From Neoaliturus tenellus (Eukaryota > Arthropoda > Insecta > Hemiptera > Cicadellidae): DNA of 64,000 nucleotides. Positions within the stretch are counted from its first letter, which is position 1, and every line of letters begins with the position of its first letter. Positions 24,426 to 34,155 of the stretch are shown in pieces. The stretch spans positions 213,326,296-213,390,295 of the forward strand of contig CM061532.1 in assembly GCA_030545055.2 (NCBI GenBank), written 5' to 3'. Below the pieces are notes generated by a model. The model saw nothing but the letters and a program-made list of their open reading frames with translations. It searched no databases and was not told where the DNA came from. The position numbers were made by a program, and so were the translations under genes.

Positions 24426-24752
24426 TTATTTGTCGGTGAGCATGAGCTTGTTATTAAATAAATAGCCAAGTTCCTCTTCTTCGTCTTTCAATTCAAATAT
24501 TTTAGCTGAAGTAGTAGTCGTTGTTTCGTCTTCACTCGATGATGAAGAAAATTGAAATATCCTAGCTGAAGTAGTAGTCGTTGTTTCGTCTTCACTCGAT
24601 GATGAAGAATCACGAGGACGTAAATAGTGAACATCAAGTCTGATCCATCTCATAGGATATCTATCCATGACAGAGAGCAAATTTTGAAATATTTCCTCCA
24701 ATTCTTCTCTGTCAGTTATTATATGTTGAAACTTGACGAAAGGCGATCCCAT
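24426..24752 (-). CDS. Small accessory protein with duplicated acidic unit (copy B)
   Basis: 108 aa from the ATG at 24752; upstream frame lacks an ATG. Counterpart of 900-1196, but a 60-bp in-frame tandem duplication (units starting near 24504 and 24564) doubles the SSSSEDET segment. The tail differs from copy A. Confidence 0.68.
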   Translation of the reverse strand: MGSPFVKFQHIITDREELEEIFQNLLSVMDRYPMRWIRLDVHYLRPRDSSSSSEDETTTTTSARIFQFSSSSSEDETTTTTSAKIFELKDEEEELGYLFNNKLMLTDK

Positions 24753-24859
24753 GTTGTTAGTTAGAGTGTTGGAAGTGAAATAATTCAAAGGTGGATTCAA
24801 TAAGATACAAAACTTAAACTAATGGTGGGGGGAGGTCTAAAAACCAATGGTGGGGGAAA

Positions 24860-24911
24860 TCTCAAGGTCATCCAATTGAAGTTTTAAAAAAGAGTGTAAA
24901 ACTGAAATTAC
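24860..24911 (-). terminator. Stem-loop/T-run module overlapping a stop codon (copy B)
   Basis: TCAAGGTCA (24860-24868), TTTTAAAAAA and the GTGTAA/TTACAC hairpin (24892-24911), as at 1271-1322 but with the perfect TCAAGGTCA. Confidence 0.5.
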
Positions 24912-25264
24912 ACATTCGATGGTTCTACAGGATCGGAATACCAATCTGATCTGTATTTACATCTTTTTATCATATGTGTACAAAAATCATCTTGATGAGA
25001 CTTGGTGCGTTGACAATGAGCTAGATCGAGAGGATGAAATTTGAAACATCTTTGAGGACAGCATGTATGAAAATATCTTGATTTGTAAAATTTGAAAGTT
25101 CGCAATTCCGGCGGCGGTAGTTGTTTTGTTTTGCACTTGCAGTAACAAGATCCAAAAAATTCACATTTAGTGCAAGCTAACCCGTCCACCATCATTGGTC
25201 CTAAATCTGTACATTGTTGTTCACAACAGTAACGAGGTTCGTACTTGTACTTTTGTTCTTCCAT
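24908..25264 (-). CDS. Cysteine-rich, probably zinc-binding protein (copy B)
   Basis: 118 aa with two differences from 1317-1673. All cysteines are kept. The surrounding accessory genes have changed more, so this protein is under unusual constraint. Confidence 0.76.
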   Translation of the reverse strand: MEEQKYKYEPRYCCEQQCTDLGPMMVDGLACTKCEFFGSCYCKCKTKQLPPPELRTFKFYKSRYFHTCCPQRCFKFHPLDLAHCQRTKSHQDDFCTHMIKRCKYRSDWYSDPVEPSNV

Positions 25265-25352
25265 GTTGACGCTGCTGAGTCCAGTGAAAGAATAAGAGTG
25301 TATAGTGTTGAATAGTCAGTTTTATGTATTACAAAAAGTGGTGGGGGTAATT

Positions 25353-25403
25353 TCAAGGTCATCCAAACGAAGTTTTAAAAAATTATACCTTACTAATGTA
25401 AGG
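25353..25403 (-). terminator. Stem-loop/T-run module (copy B)
   Basis: TCAAGGTCA (25353-25361), TTTTAAAAAA, then the perfect CCTTAC/GTAAGG hairpin (25388-25403). The stem is better paired than its copy A counterpart. Confidence 0.5.
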
Positions 25404-25423
25404 AATGTTTATACTTAAGAAGT

Positions 25424-25675
25424 TCATTTCTGTTTATCTTCTTCAGACTTTGTCTGTTTCTGTTTGTTTTCTTCAGCCTTTTTCTCTCTCTCCGCTTTAG
25501 CCATAGCGATAAGTTCTTCAGTCGATAGTGGATGTACTTCAGGAAATTTTAAAATTAATTTAGCTTGATATCCTTCTTTAGTTAATATATTTAAATCTTC
25601 GGTCATTTGTTCAACAGTGTTGTAATCTTTTCCATAGATCTTTCCATCAAGTTCAATCATCATTCTGTATAACAT
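25424..25675 (-). CDS. Small alpha/beta accessory protein, longer tail (copy B)
   Basis: 83 aa. Core as in 1824-2054. The Lys/Glu/Gln tail is extended by a short repeated K-Q-K-Q-T-K-S-E-E type unit. Confidence 0.7.
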   Translation of the reverse strand: MLYRMMIELDGKIYGKDYNTVEQMTEDLNILTKEGYQAKLILKFPEVHPLSTEELIAMAKAEREKKAEENKQKQTKSEEDKQK

Positions 25676-25800
25676 CTTTAAAATTAGGTGTTCACGCAGC
25701 GAGAGTCGGGAAGCGAATGATTATTTATACAAGTATCATTCCCTTTTTATCAACTTGACATTGATCACGTGATTCTTTAATTTTACTTGTTAAAAGTTAT

Positions 25801-26061
25801 TTAACATTGGTAATACTTGTGAAACTTGATGTTATGTTGACCAGTCGGCGATGAAGATGTTGTAGGTTGTGTAGAAAGAAATACTTCATCATCGCAGTAT
25901 TTTGTTTTAGTAAACATCCTTATATTAGTAGCACTAACATCAACAGTTAAGTGATAACCACCGGTAAGTAAAACTCGCATTTCGTTGGTTAAATCTTCAA
26001 GTTGTTCAAAACTCGTAATGGTGTTGGTATCGTAAGATGCACACTTGACCTTTAGGGACAT
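25801..26061 (-). CDS. Small alpha/beta accessory protein (copy B)
   Basis: 86 aa, about five substitutions from 2185-2445. Same TFEQ/SFEQ helix and L-L-T-G-G-Y strand layout as the neighbouring paralogue. Confidence 0.72.
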   Translation of the reverse strand: MSLKVKCASYDTNTITSFEQLEDLTNEMRVLLTGGYHLTVDVSATNIRMFTKTKYCDDEVFLSTQPTTSSSPTGQHNIKFHKYYQC

Positions 26062-26174
26062 GTTGAAGTTTTGTATTTAGTTATAGAGAGCGAGATGTGT
26101 ACGGTACGAAAGCTAGTCGTAGACTGATGAATTTCACAAGTTGATTTTCACTTTTATTATCACACAAAATTGGG

Positions 26175-26246
26175 TCAAGGTCATCCCGTGGAATTTTTAA
26201 AAAAAGCAACATATTGCTATGTACAAAGACATAACAATATGTTGCT
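26175..26246 (-). terminator. Strong stem-loop/T-run module (copy B)
   Basis: Counterpart of 2559-2630: TCAAGGTCA, then a 17-bp stem with one changed base pair region and flanking A/T runs. Confidence 0.55.
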
Positions 26247-26331
26247 TCTTTTATCTTTTTTTTTTTTTGTTTTATATCATCTTTATTGAGAAACCATTAC
26301 AAACACACATATTTACAATGCTATGTACAAA

Positions 26332-26772
26332 CTAGTTAGTAGAAGGTGTTACATGAATAGTTAGTTCAGTTGAGTTGTTTCCACTCGGTCCGTGTGAAAC
26401 CAAATAGAGTGCGCCGGGTTGAATAACACGAAGATCTTCATTCTGTAAAAGTTGTACAAATCGTTTCGGTAGGAATATCTGAAACTTCGGTTCGTCACCA
26501 ACTGTATACGGCGCCTCGCTCAATGTGCAATTAATAGCATCACCAACTGAAGTGTCCATCTTCTTGATTGTATGTATGATGTAATGTTTTTCTTCTTTTA
26601 GTTCAGAACATCTCTTCGTCGGTAAGATTGTTGATTTTGAATGAGCGTTGAATTGATCAACCAAATTTTGAAGAAAGTTCTGCGATGCCATCTTGATGTT
26701 ATTGTTAATCTTCTTGTTAATAATAATGTCCGTCGGAGATGTTGTCTCTTCGGAGGTTCGAGTAATACTCAT
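26332..26772 (-). CDS. Conserved protein, possible OB-fold (copy B)
   Basis: 146 aa, counterpart of 2717-3157. The N-terminal extension before M28 is also kept here, supporting use of the upstream ATG despite the 56-bp overlap with the preceding gene. Confidence 0.72.
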   Translation of the reverse strand: MSITRTSEETTSPTDIIINKKINNNIKMASQNFLQNLVDQFNAHSKSTILPTKRCSELKEEKHYIIHTIKKMDTSVGDAINCTLSEAPYTVGDEPKFQIFLPKRFVQLLQNEDLRVIQPGALYLVSHGPSGNNSTELTIHVTPSTN

Positions 26773-27331
26773 GCTGCGTCATGGTAGCGCTCTCACTTTT
26801 ATTACCGACATTACCCCCACCATTCTGTTGAAGGAAATTATTCAAGCGGTAGGCATTCTTCAAAGCGCACTGTGACCTTCGATGTTTAAAACTCTTTGAT
26901 GAAATACAAAGTTCATTGAAATAGCATTGGAAATCTCTATCTATTATTGCATTTATCACTTCGTTGCTTGTAAATGATTGTATCCAATTAGCTTTTTCCA
27001 ATCCTCTTGTGTAGATAGTTTTGAACTCTTTGCAGTAATGATTCATAATGTGCGGCATCATGTTATAATTAATAAAACCTTCATCCCATCTTAAGTTGTG
27101 AAAATGTTTGTACAACCATTTGTTTGTAACTTTCGCTTTAGTTGTTAGTCTATTGAATGGTAATGGAGGTTTGAATAAGTAATGATAAACTACAGATGTG
27201 TTCATATCCAAAATTACTAATTCTTTTATAATAAAATTTCCATCATTTCCTCGAAAAGCTTGAAATTCAATTATACCTTTTTTAACTTCCATTATATGTG
27301 GCGCATTAGAAAACGAAACCCGTTTGTTCAT
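26717..27331 (-). CDS. Conserved Polinton protein, RNase H-like fold suspected (copy B)
   Basis: 204 aa, counterpart of 3102-3734; shorter by six residues because the Gly-Gly-Gly-Ser-Val unit coded by the CCCCCACCA box is present once instead of twice. Confidence 0.72.
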   Translation of the reverse strand: MNKRVSFSNAPHIMEVKKGIIEFQAFRGNDGNFIIKELVILDMNTSVVYHYLFKPPLPFNRLTTKAKVTNKWLYKHFHNLRWDEGFINYNMMPHIMNHYCKEFKTIYTRGLEKANWIQSFTSNEVINAIIDRDFQCYFNELCISSKSFKHRRSQCALKNAYRLNNFLQQNGGGNVGNKSESATMTQHEYYSNLRRDNISDGHYY

Positions 27332-27360
27332 GATGAAGTCTCGTCAGCAACTGACTTGTA

Positions 27361-28182
27361 TTACAAACACGATTGTTCTTCTTTAACTTCTTGCGCTTCT
27401 TCGTCGATATTAAAGTTGGTGTGATAGTTGTTCAATTGTCTCCACATATCCACTTCTTGAGGTATTCGATTAAAAATTGAAGTATCCACGGGACCGTATA
27501 AAATTGGAACGAAAGGTTGTCTGTCCAATGTATCGATTAGATAGTCTTTGATTATTGCACTTGAAAATATTAGTTGTTTCAAATATCTGGTGACGGGACC
27601 GGTAGTACAACTTAAAGTGTAAAATTCTTCTTTAGTCAAATGTAATTTTACATCATGTCTAGTTAAATCTCTGAAGCGAACCATTTGTCCCCCACGATGT
27701 TTCACTATATCAACTTCAATATTTGATTCCAATAAACTTAATCTTGTTCTTCTTCCAAATGTGTTGTTACTCAAATAACATTCCAAAAGATGTAAATGTT
27801 TCATAAATGATTCCCAAGAAGTTTCAGTGAATGTAACCATTTTATTTCCATGATTTAAAATAACAATCGGTGAATAATCCAATGATTTTAAAATTCCAAC
27901 TGAAATACTTTTCGTCATGCATGATGAAATGGGGTAGAAAATCCGAAGAAATACTTCTGTTAAAATATTAGTTGTAATGTTAACTTCAACCTTTTTTCTT
28001 TTTACTTCTTTTTCAGCTTCTCCTTCTTCTTTTTCTTCTTCTCTCTTCTTATGTTTGTTAAACTTGAGGAACTCGTCCATTTCTCGTTCAACTTGTTTTT
28101 CTATATCTGAACTATTCTCATCCATTAGAGGTGTATTTTCTTCTCCGTTAGTAGAACTCATCTTGCGAACGATGTTTCCCAT
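27361..28182 (-). CDS. Conserved protein with M-G-N start and charged helix (copy B)
   Basis: 273 aa, counterpart of 3782-4597. The E/K helix has a four-residue expansion (E-E-G-E). The C-terminal domain is strongly conserved. The 190-bp gap beyond its start (28183-28375) contains the paired TTGAGGTTAGAATT repeats. Confidence 0.72.
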   Translation of the reverse strand: MGNIVRKMSSTNGEENTPLMDENSSDIEKQVEREMDEFLKFNKHKKREEEKEEGEAEKEVKRKKVEVNITTNILTEVFLRIFYPISSCMTKSISVGILKSLDYSPIVILNHGNKMVTFTETSWESFMKHLHLLECYLSNNTFGRRTRLSLLESNIEVDIVKHRGGQMVRFRDLTRHDVKLHLTKEEFYTLSCTTGPVTRYLKQLIFSSAIIKDYLIDTLDRQPFVPILYGPVDTSIFNRIPQEVDMWRQLNNYHTNFNIDEEAQEVKEEQSCL

Positions 28183-28375
28183 ACGACGGTCGAATATAAA
28201 ATGAACTTTCCACTCATGATTTTCTCTCTTTTATGTTTTTCGTGAAATCCTTGAAATTTATACAATCACATAAATGTTTGTTTTCAACTTGTTTTTCACA
28301 AACGAAATTCTAACCTCAAAAATTGAAGCAGATAATTCTAACCTCAAAAATCTGCAGTCGTTGTACTAATTCTTT

Positions 28376-29602
28376 TTAAAGTACATTCTTCACAATTCCG
28401 GTCAGCGGTGTGTAAGTAACTATTTTATCATGTAGAATTAGACAGTATGCTGAAGTTCCATCTGCTACTGGTTCTTCAAATTCCATTTCAATTTTTATAT
28501 CCACACTTGATGATTTTACCGATTCATTTTGTTTTGAACAATCGATTACAATTATCGGAGCCTTGGAATAATACTGGTCAGGCGATAATAGTGGTGTATT
28601 AGTCTTTCCATAATATGACGATTGAAATCTTGCATACATATCGTATAAAATGGAAAAACGTTTTTTGCTGAACATGACATTCAAATTGTCATACGGAAAG
28701 AATTGAGAGTTTAAGAAAACTTTACAATTCTTTATTTTACAGTGATCAAATTGACCGGCATTTGCAGTGATAACATCTTTTCGCTTAGTTTGAAAACCGA
28801 GTATTATGTACCTTGCCCGTTCCAAATAAGTTGATGTCTTGACGGTCCATGTTTGTCGTTCTGTCTGAGGTAGTGTAGGATATTCATGGAATTCCCAACT
28901 TCGGAATGGCATCACAATATCACGGTCAGACTTTAACTTTCTCAATAATACGATTCTATGTTCATCGGCCAATCTTACATGAGGTACTCTCCAAACAACT
29001 TTATCCAATTGTAGTTGCCATTCCAGTTTATCTTCCGTAGTTGCAGGGTCTGCAAGTATCAAGTCCTTGTTAGTTGAAGACCTGAGTAATACCAATTCTT
29101 GTTTGACATTTATTATTATTCGTTTGTAATCTTCAGCGAATCCCAAAAGCAATCGTAAGGGTACATGAAAATCAAAGTGACCGTTGGAATCCGGTGTTAT
29201 AGTGTCTTTATCAGGGGCAACCCATCCGGCGGTGACTATTGAATTCTTCTCATGCGGTGTTAATGATGTTAATCCTTTCAATGTCGTTGTTATACCAACC
29301 TTTTTTGTCGAATCAACTGTCACCCCTGATATCTCATATCTTATTTCATCAAAAAGATATGCCATCGGGTTATTTATAAAAGGAACTGTTGAAGCAGTTT
29401 TTCCATCCAATTTTAATACCCGTCCTTCAATGTACAAATAACTTTCACACGGTAATGTGTAAATATCTTGTTGTTGAATGGGAATCCTTATTTCATCGTT
29501 ATTGTTTAATTTTGATGAAGTGTAAGGGTTGTGCGTGTGATATTCCTTCTCCCATAGTGTTTCGTCGAATGTCGGTCCTTGAGATATATCCAGGATATCC
29601 AT
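28376..29602 (-). CDS. MCP: Major capsid protein, double jelly roll (copy B)
   Basis: 408 aa, about four substitutions from 4789-6015. Intact. The start overlaps the 74-aa ORF. Confidence 0.9.
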   Translation of the reverse strand: MDILDISQGPTFDETLWEKEYHTHNPYTSSKLNNNDEIRIPIQQQDIYTLPCESYLYIEGRVLKLDGKTASTVPFINNPMAYLFDEIRYEISGVTVDSTKKVGITTTLKGLTSLTPHEKNSIVTAGWVAPDKDTITPDSNGHFDFHVPLRLLLGFAEDYKRIIINVKQELVLLRSSTNKDLILADPATTEDKLEWQLQLDKVVWRVPHVRLADEHRIVLLRKLKSDRDIVMPFRSWEFHEYPTLPQTERQTWTVKTSTYLERARYIILGFQTKRKDVITANAGQFDHCKIKNCKVFLNSQFFPYDNLNVMFSKKRFSILYDMYARFQSSYYGKTNTPLLSPDQYYSKAPIIVIDCSKQNESVKSSSVDIKIEMEFEEPVADGTSAYCLILHDKIVTYTPLTGIVKNVL

Positions 29603-29723
29603 CGTTGTTAAGTTTCAATCCAATCTTCTGTAGAAAACGAATGTTGTCCGATGTTAACTCTTCCAATGTCGAGGAGCTACTGAGCTCCCGACTCTTCCGT
29701 TGCGGTTTAAATGATAATCCCAT
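29499..29723 (-). CDS. Small conserved ORF overlapping the capsid gene start (copy B)
   Basis: 74 aa, about four differences from 5912-6136. It keeps M-G-L-S-F and N-I-R-F-L-Q-K-I-G-L-K-L in the non-overlapping part. Confidence 0.65.
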   Translation of the reverse strand: MGLSFKPQRKSRELSSSSTLEELTSDNIRFLQKIGLKLNNDGYPGYISRTDIRRNTMGEGISHAQPLHFIKIKQ

Positions 29724-29731
29724 GTTGACCT

Positions 29732-30457
29732 TTATGTTGCCGCTCTGATGTGTATCCGTATAGTTATCGTTTCTCCTCTAAAGTCAACACTAACACCGTC
29801 TTGATCCAATATGTTCAGTACGATGTCTGAAATGAAACTGGTGTTTAACGGTAGGTATATCAAGTTTTGTGGCTTCTCAACAATTTTAAAACCAGGAGCC
29901 ACTGTTGGATAAAATGTATGTAAAATATGCTGATTCACTCCTTCTCTATACGATCCGTGTATAATATTACACGTTACATCGATGCTATTGACTTTCAATA
30001 TTGTGACAGTTGTATCACCTGAATGAGTAGTTCCAGGAGTTAATATATTCTTTTTTGTATCTGTAAATCCAAGTAAACTGCCAATGGAGTTTTTGAAACT
30101 GACATCGATATAATATTTTGAAGTTATTTCTGCTTTTAAAGTATTATTGTTTCCTTTAACGGTGATATTTTCTTCTCCGAGTTGTTTTTGTAGTAATTGG
30201 TTTATATCATCGATTTCATAAGCTCCAGTAGGAAATGTAATTATTTTCAATTCTGAGTATTTTCCTGAAGCATCCTTAGTTTCATAATAATGTAGTAAAT
30301 TGTTCTTTCCTTCCGTAACATTGGGAATTGAGTTGTAGGTAGTTAAATCAAGTAATGCCGCTTCCCATAATCTTTCCTTGGATAGACGCAATGCTGGGAA
30401 CAGCGTACTTTTCAATGTGGATGAATTTCCACTCAGTGACACTGTATACGATGACAT
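29732..30457 (-). CDS. Penton-like single jelly roll capsid protein (copy B, intact)
   Basis: 241 aa from the ATG at 30457, which lies one base after the protease stop; the frame upstream of it has only GTG. Strand-rich throughout, with L-W-E-A-A-L near the start and a C-terminal R-I-H-I-R strand. Position and size fit the vertex capsid protein. In copy A the gene is frameshifted. Confidence 0.8.
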   Translation of the reverse strand: MSSYTVSLSGNSSTLKSTLFPALRLSKERLWEAALLDLTTYNSIPNVTEGKNNLLHYYETKDASGKYSELKIITFPTGAYEIDDINQLLQKQLGEENITVKGNNNTLKAEITSKYYIDVSFKNSIGSLLGFTDTKKNILTPGTTHSGDTTVTILKVNSIDVTCNIIHGSYREGVNQHILHTFYPTVAPGFKIVEKPQNLIYLPLNTSFISDIVLNILDQDGVSVDFRGETITIRIHIRAAT

Positions 30458-30458
30458 C

Positions 30459-30902
30459 TTAAAGCTGACTGACACTCTTCGCTAGAAACTCCAAACATAA
30501 ATGCCCACATATTTCAGTATTGTTAGGTTGTTCTCTTTTGTAATTGTAAAAAATGTTTTTGGAGTTTCGAAAATAATGTTGCAGTTCTTTCGGCGGTGGT
30601 AGATTGCCAAAACTGTCAAAGTAGTAAACGGTTTGTCCGAGCTTTTTATAGCATACCCAATGAGTGCCTGGACCATAGGTGGAATCCAAATTTACTATTC
30701 CAGTTTCATTTTCCCATATTTTAGTTGGTAATGCATCTTTCATAAAAACTCCTCGAAAAAATGGTATTTTCAAACATTTTACATAATCATTTAACTGATG
30801 ATTTGTTAAGGCTTTATTTGGAATTATCAATTGATTCTTCTTATTTAGTACACACGGTACGGTCTTAGGTATAAACCTGCTCCGTTTTTTACCATTGACC
30901 AA
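30459..30902 (-). CDS. PRO: Adenain-like protease, no ATG at its 5' end (copy B)
   Basis: 147 codons with the same His/Asp/Cys pattern as 6870-7313 and about six substitutions. The frame again opens with TTG and has no ATG before about residue 54, which argues against random loss of a start codon. Confidence 0.88.
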   Translation of the reverse strand: MVNGKKRSRFIPKTVPCVLNKKNQLIIPNKALTNHQLNDYVKCLKIPFFRGVFMKDALPTKIWENETGIVNLDSTYGPGTHWVCYKKLGQTVYYFDSFGNLPPPKELQHYFRNSKNIFYNYKREQPNNTEICGHLCLEFLAKSVSQL

Positions 30903-31432
30903 ATAGAAGCTTTCTTTACTGTTGCTTTACGAGTTCTACGACGTCTCTTCTTAATGTTTCCACCTCTTTTGGGAGCTCTTCTCTTTGCAGGTCTTCCTCT
31001 GCGACGTCGTCTTCCAGCACCAAATTTAGCTTTCGTCTTCATGGCTGTAGTTACTGCCCAAGCCGCTGCTTTTTCTGCAATACTTGCGTCACTTGATTTT
31101 ACTCTTTGCCAAGCTCTTTCCGCTAGAATTTTATCCGCTATTGATCTATTTGTTGAATCTTTATACTTTGAATATGCTATATCGTGTTCTTTGCAAGCTT
31201 GATCTAATTTATTAATTCCAGGATCTCCTCTTGCTAAACGTTTTGACAACTTAGTTCCAGGTCCACAATATTGATAACCTCCGGGCAGATGTAATTCGTA
31301 TGGTAAAGCGTCTATCGCTCGATTCACAACAGCACCAATTGGAATCCGTCTGAGCAGGGATAATGCAGCTGATGTTAAACCACGTCCTCTCTTGCCGCTG
31401 TCTTGACGACGACTGAGCGATACGGTCTTCAT
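30845..31432 (-). CDS. PLA2-type minor capsid protein (copy B)
   Basis: 195 aa with Y-C-G-P-G-T and H-D-I-A-Y intact. The basic tail differs more from copy A than the PLA2 domain does, by in-frame Arg insertions. It overlaps the protease frame by 58 bp. Confidence 0.9.
   Translation of the reverse strand: MKTVSLSRRQDSGKRGRGLTSAALSLLRRIPIGAVVNRAIDALPYELHLPGGYQYCGPGTKLSKRLARGDPGINKLDQACKEHDIAYSKYKDSTNRSIADKILAERAWQRVKSSDASIAEKAAAWAVTTAMKTKAKFGAGRRRRRGRPAKRRAPKRGGNIKKRRRRTRKATVKKASIWSMVKNGAGLYLRPYRVY
30884..30890 (-). promoter_or_regulatory. Candidate -1 frameshift site (copy B)
   Basis: A AAA AAC in the PLA2 phase (GTA AAA AAC), same position relative to the PLA2 stop as in copy A although flanking codons have changed (for example W-Q-M versus W-S-M before it). 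Confidence 0.65.
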
Positions 31433-31531
31433 TATGCTGTTTTATGTAACCAACGTCTTCACTCTATGAAATACTTTATGATAATGAATCCTTTTTTTGT
31501 GTATTCCATACTTAAATATTCATAAGTTTTA

Positions 31532-32830
31532 CTAGTATCTATCAATGATTTCATCTTTAATCCATTGGTTTCTCTGAGAATCTTCGATTTTATTGTGTTT
31601 CATCGATGCATTAATCAAATGATTATGCATATCAATAACTACATTACCTACAAGATTCATTACATACTCTACATTAGTAGCATCTTTGTTACGTGTAGGA
31701 TTATCAAGATTTGTGATACGTTTACCATTACATGTATACACAGATGGATCGTTATTAGAGGTTGCTATAACTTGATTAATAGTAGCAACATCATTCGGAG
31801 CTATTCCTGCTGATATGTTAGATATTCTTTTATTTTTTCCATCATATACGTTATTTATTTTATCTCTAACTATAGTTTGTTTTACAACAACACAATCCTG
31901 ATCATCTTTACCAGATTTAACTTCGGTTAATCGTCTGCCTCCACATATAAAGTTAACACCAGTAGCTGATAGTTGTGGCACTTGTGTTAAAATAACAGCA
32001 TCATGTTCTTCCGTGCCTAAACTTATATTTGACAATCTTTTATTTTTTCCATCCCACTTGTTATTTTGTAGTTGTAGTAAGGTAAACTTTTCACTTCCTT
32101 GCACAAACTCATCACCTTTCTTTGACACCACCTGATTTTGTTTAACAAAAGCGGATGTTCCTTTCTTCAAGCTTTCATTCATTTGTCTCACAGTAGCAGC
32201 ATCCGATGGAGTTGAACCATCTTTCAGATTGGACAACACTTTTCCATGACAATCAATAACAGCACCATTATATAAAATACAATTATCTTTAATGTATTTA
32301 ATATTAACACCATCACTTTCTTCTTTAGGATATCCAATATCGTTTATAGTATATTTATAGAAGGAAAATCCATCTTTTTTCTTTTCTGGTATTACAGAAT
32401 GCAAATAACGCTTATTGATTGTATCTGTATCCTCGGTTGGATCTGCAACATTAGTTATTTTATAATTTAAAGCATTGTACTTTTTTCCACTTTTAGTCTT
32501 TTCCAACAGTAAAGCGTATTCCATCGCAGATAGAAAATAACCTTTATTAACAACATCTCCATTGTTGACTGGTTTTGCAACATTAATAACCCTGTGAGAT
32601 TTTGCATCATACAGTTGGTTGTTGTCGAGTTTTAAACTTGTAGATGTTTCCTCCTTTACTGTTTTTAAATTTGTTGCATCTCCATCTTCTTCTGGATCCT
32701 TAACAAACTTTAAACGTTTATTATTTATGTTATAGTCACCTTCGGGTGTTTGCGGTAATCCACTTCTTTTTCTGTTTTCTCCAACTTGCACTCCTAACGC
32801 GGAGTATCGTCCGAACTTGTCGACGCTCAT
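31532..32830 (-). CDS. Fibre-like repeat protein, divergent allele (copy B)
   Basis: 432 aa. The first ~50 residues nearly match 7930-9255; beyond that identity falls to roughly half, although the repeat rhythm (I-x-N-x-x-x-P ... D-x-V/A-N) and length are kept. The C-terminal domain also differs. Confidence 0.75.
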   Translation of the reverse strand: MSVDKFGRYSALGVQVGENRKRSGLPQTPEGDYNINNKRLKFVKDPEEDGDATNLKTVKEETSTSLKLDNNQLYDAKSHRVINVAKPVNNGDVVNKGYFLSAMEYALLLEKTKSGKKYNALNYKITNVADPTEDTDTINKRYLHSVIPEKKKDGFSFYKYTINDIGYPKEESDGVNIKYIKDNCILYNGAVIDCHGKVLSNLKDGSTPSDAATVRQMNESLKKGTSAFVKQNQVVSKKGDEFVQGSEKFTLLQLQNNKWDGKNKRLSNISLGTEEHDAVILTQVPQLSATGVNFICGGRRLTEVKSGKDDQDCVVVKQTIVRDKINNVYDGKNKRISNISAGIAPNDVATINQVIATSNNDPSVYTCNGKRITNLDNPTRNKDATNVEYVMNLVGNVVIDMHNHLINASMKHNKIEDSQRNQWIKDEIIDRY

Positions 32831-33141
32831 GTTAGAACTGACACATTATACGCCTGCAACTCTTATATATCCGCGGACAATTATACGATTATGCCGCGAT
32901 TCCTGAGTTCGTCAATCAGAGCTACCCATTCATTATTTAAACCTGTATGACCGGCTTCCATGGCTTCATGCAGTATCGTCCGAACTTGTCGACGCTCATG
33001 TTAGAACTGACACATTATACGCCTGCAACTCTTATATATCCGCGGACAATTATACGATTATGCCGCGATTCCTGAGTTCGTCAATCAGAGCTACCCATTC
33101 ATTATTTAAACCTGTATGACCGGCTTCCATGGCTTCATGCA
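32803..33141. repeat. 169-bp tandem duplication between fibre and 352-aa genes
   Basis: 32803-32971 is repeated exactly at 32972-33140, so the fibre gene 5' end and the last ~90 bp of the 352-aa gene appear twice. Both genes remain intact; the extra copy holds only fragments. Absent from copy A. Identity suggests a very recent event or an assembly artefact. Confidence 0.9.
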
Positions 33142-34108
33142 ATAGTCTCATTCTATCAACCAATTTATTGATGTCGTTGTAGTAAATCACATTCGTATTG
33201 TATAGATTTTTCATCAATCCTTTGCCAGATGTTGAAGTATCTCCTTTACTCTTTTTACCATGTTGTTCAAGAAGTGATAAATCCATAAGTGATAAAGATT
33301 TTCTTTTCAGTGGTTGTCTCACCGCTGGTGCAGTACGTAATGTTGGCAATTTTCGTGGAGGAAACAACTTTTTTATAACAATGTTATATTTTGTTGCACG
33401 TGAACGATTAATCATTGCATCCTTTAAGTAGTTTCTTTTATGAGCGTTAGTATTTTGTAGAATTTCCTTAAAAACACTTAAATCTTTGGATGAATATCTT
33501 AATGGTATGTTTTTAAAAATTAATTCATAAAGTCCTTTTGTTCCTTTATATTTATGCTCACCAATAATGATGTAATCGTCTTGTGTTATTTCAAGCTTTG
33601 AATCGCCGATCTTTAATTCATTCCCATCAATTCTTGCTCCGTATACGTGTGATCTACTCAAATTCGGGTTTGATTTCATGTCATGTAGCATTTTCATTAT
33701 ATATTTTCTTCCAAGAGGTCCATGTTGTAATATATCGCTACTCAATTGAGTTAAATTTGGAATAGATTGTTCAGCTTCAGGTATTGGCTGTTCTTCTTCC
33801 TTTTCAACAATTGGTTCTTCTTCTTCTTTTGTTTCTTCTTGCTCACTAGCACTGGTATATGAATCATCATCTTCTTCTTTTTTTAATGCTTGTACTTCTT
33901 GTTTAGAAACTGGTAGTAAAACATCTCCTTCATAACGAGGTTTACCAATAGTTTCTGATATCTGTTTTAAAGGTTCCGTAATAGGTTTAAATGTAGTCTC
34001 TAGAAATTCTTCTCTTTCACTTAAACCCATCCTCAATGCACGATTCTTCATCCTAATAGAATCACTGAGTGATTTTATTTCTTTTAATAGTTTTTCTTGA
34101 TTCACCAT
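33050..34108 (-). CDS. 352-aa conserved Polinton protein (DUF8207-like, copy B)
   Basis: About five substitutions from 9306-10364; intact. The acidic linker and C-terminal helix are unchanged. Confidence 0.78.
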   Translation of the reverse strand: MVNQEKLLKEIKSLSDSIRMKNRALRMGLSEREEFLETTFKPITEPLKQISETIGKPRYEGDVLLPVSKQEVQALKKEEDDDSYTSASEQEETKEEEEPIVEKEEEQPIPEAEQSIPNLTQLSSDILQHGPLGRKYIMKMLHDMKSNPNLSRSHVYGARIDGNELKIGDSKLEITQDDYIIIGEHKYKGTKGLYELIFKNIPLRYSSKDLSVFKEILQNTNAHKRNYLKDAMINRSRATKYNIVIKKLFPPRKLPTLRTAPAVRQPLKRKSLSLMDLSLLEQHGKKSKGDTSTSGKGLMKNLYNTNVIYYNDINKLVDRMRLLHEAMEAGHTGLNNEWVALIDELRNRGIIV

Positions 34109-34155
34109 GTTTACACTGTGAAGTTCAACGTGTAACTAGATGTAGCATCGGTAGT

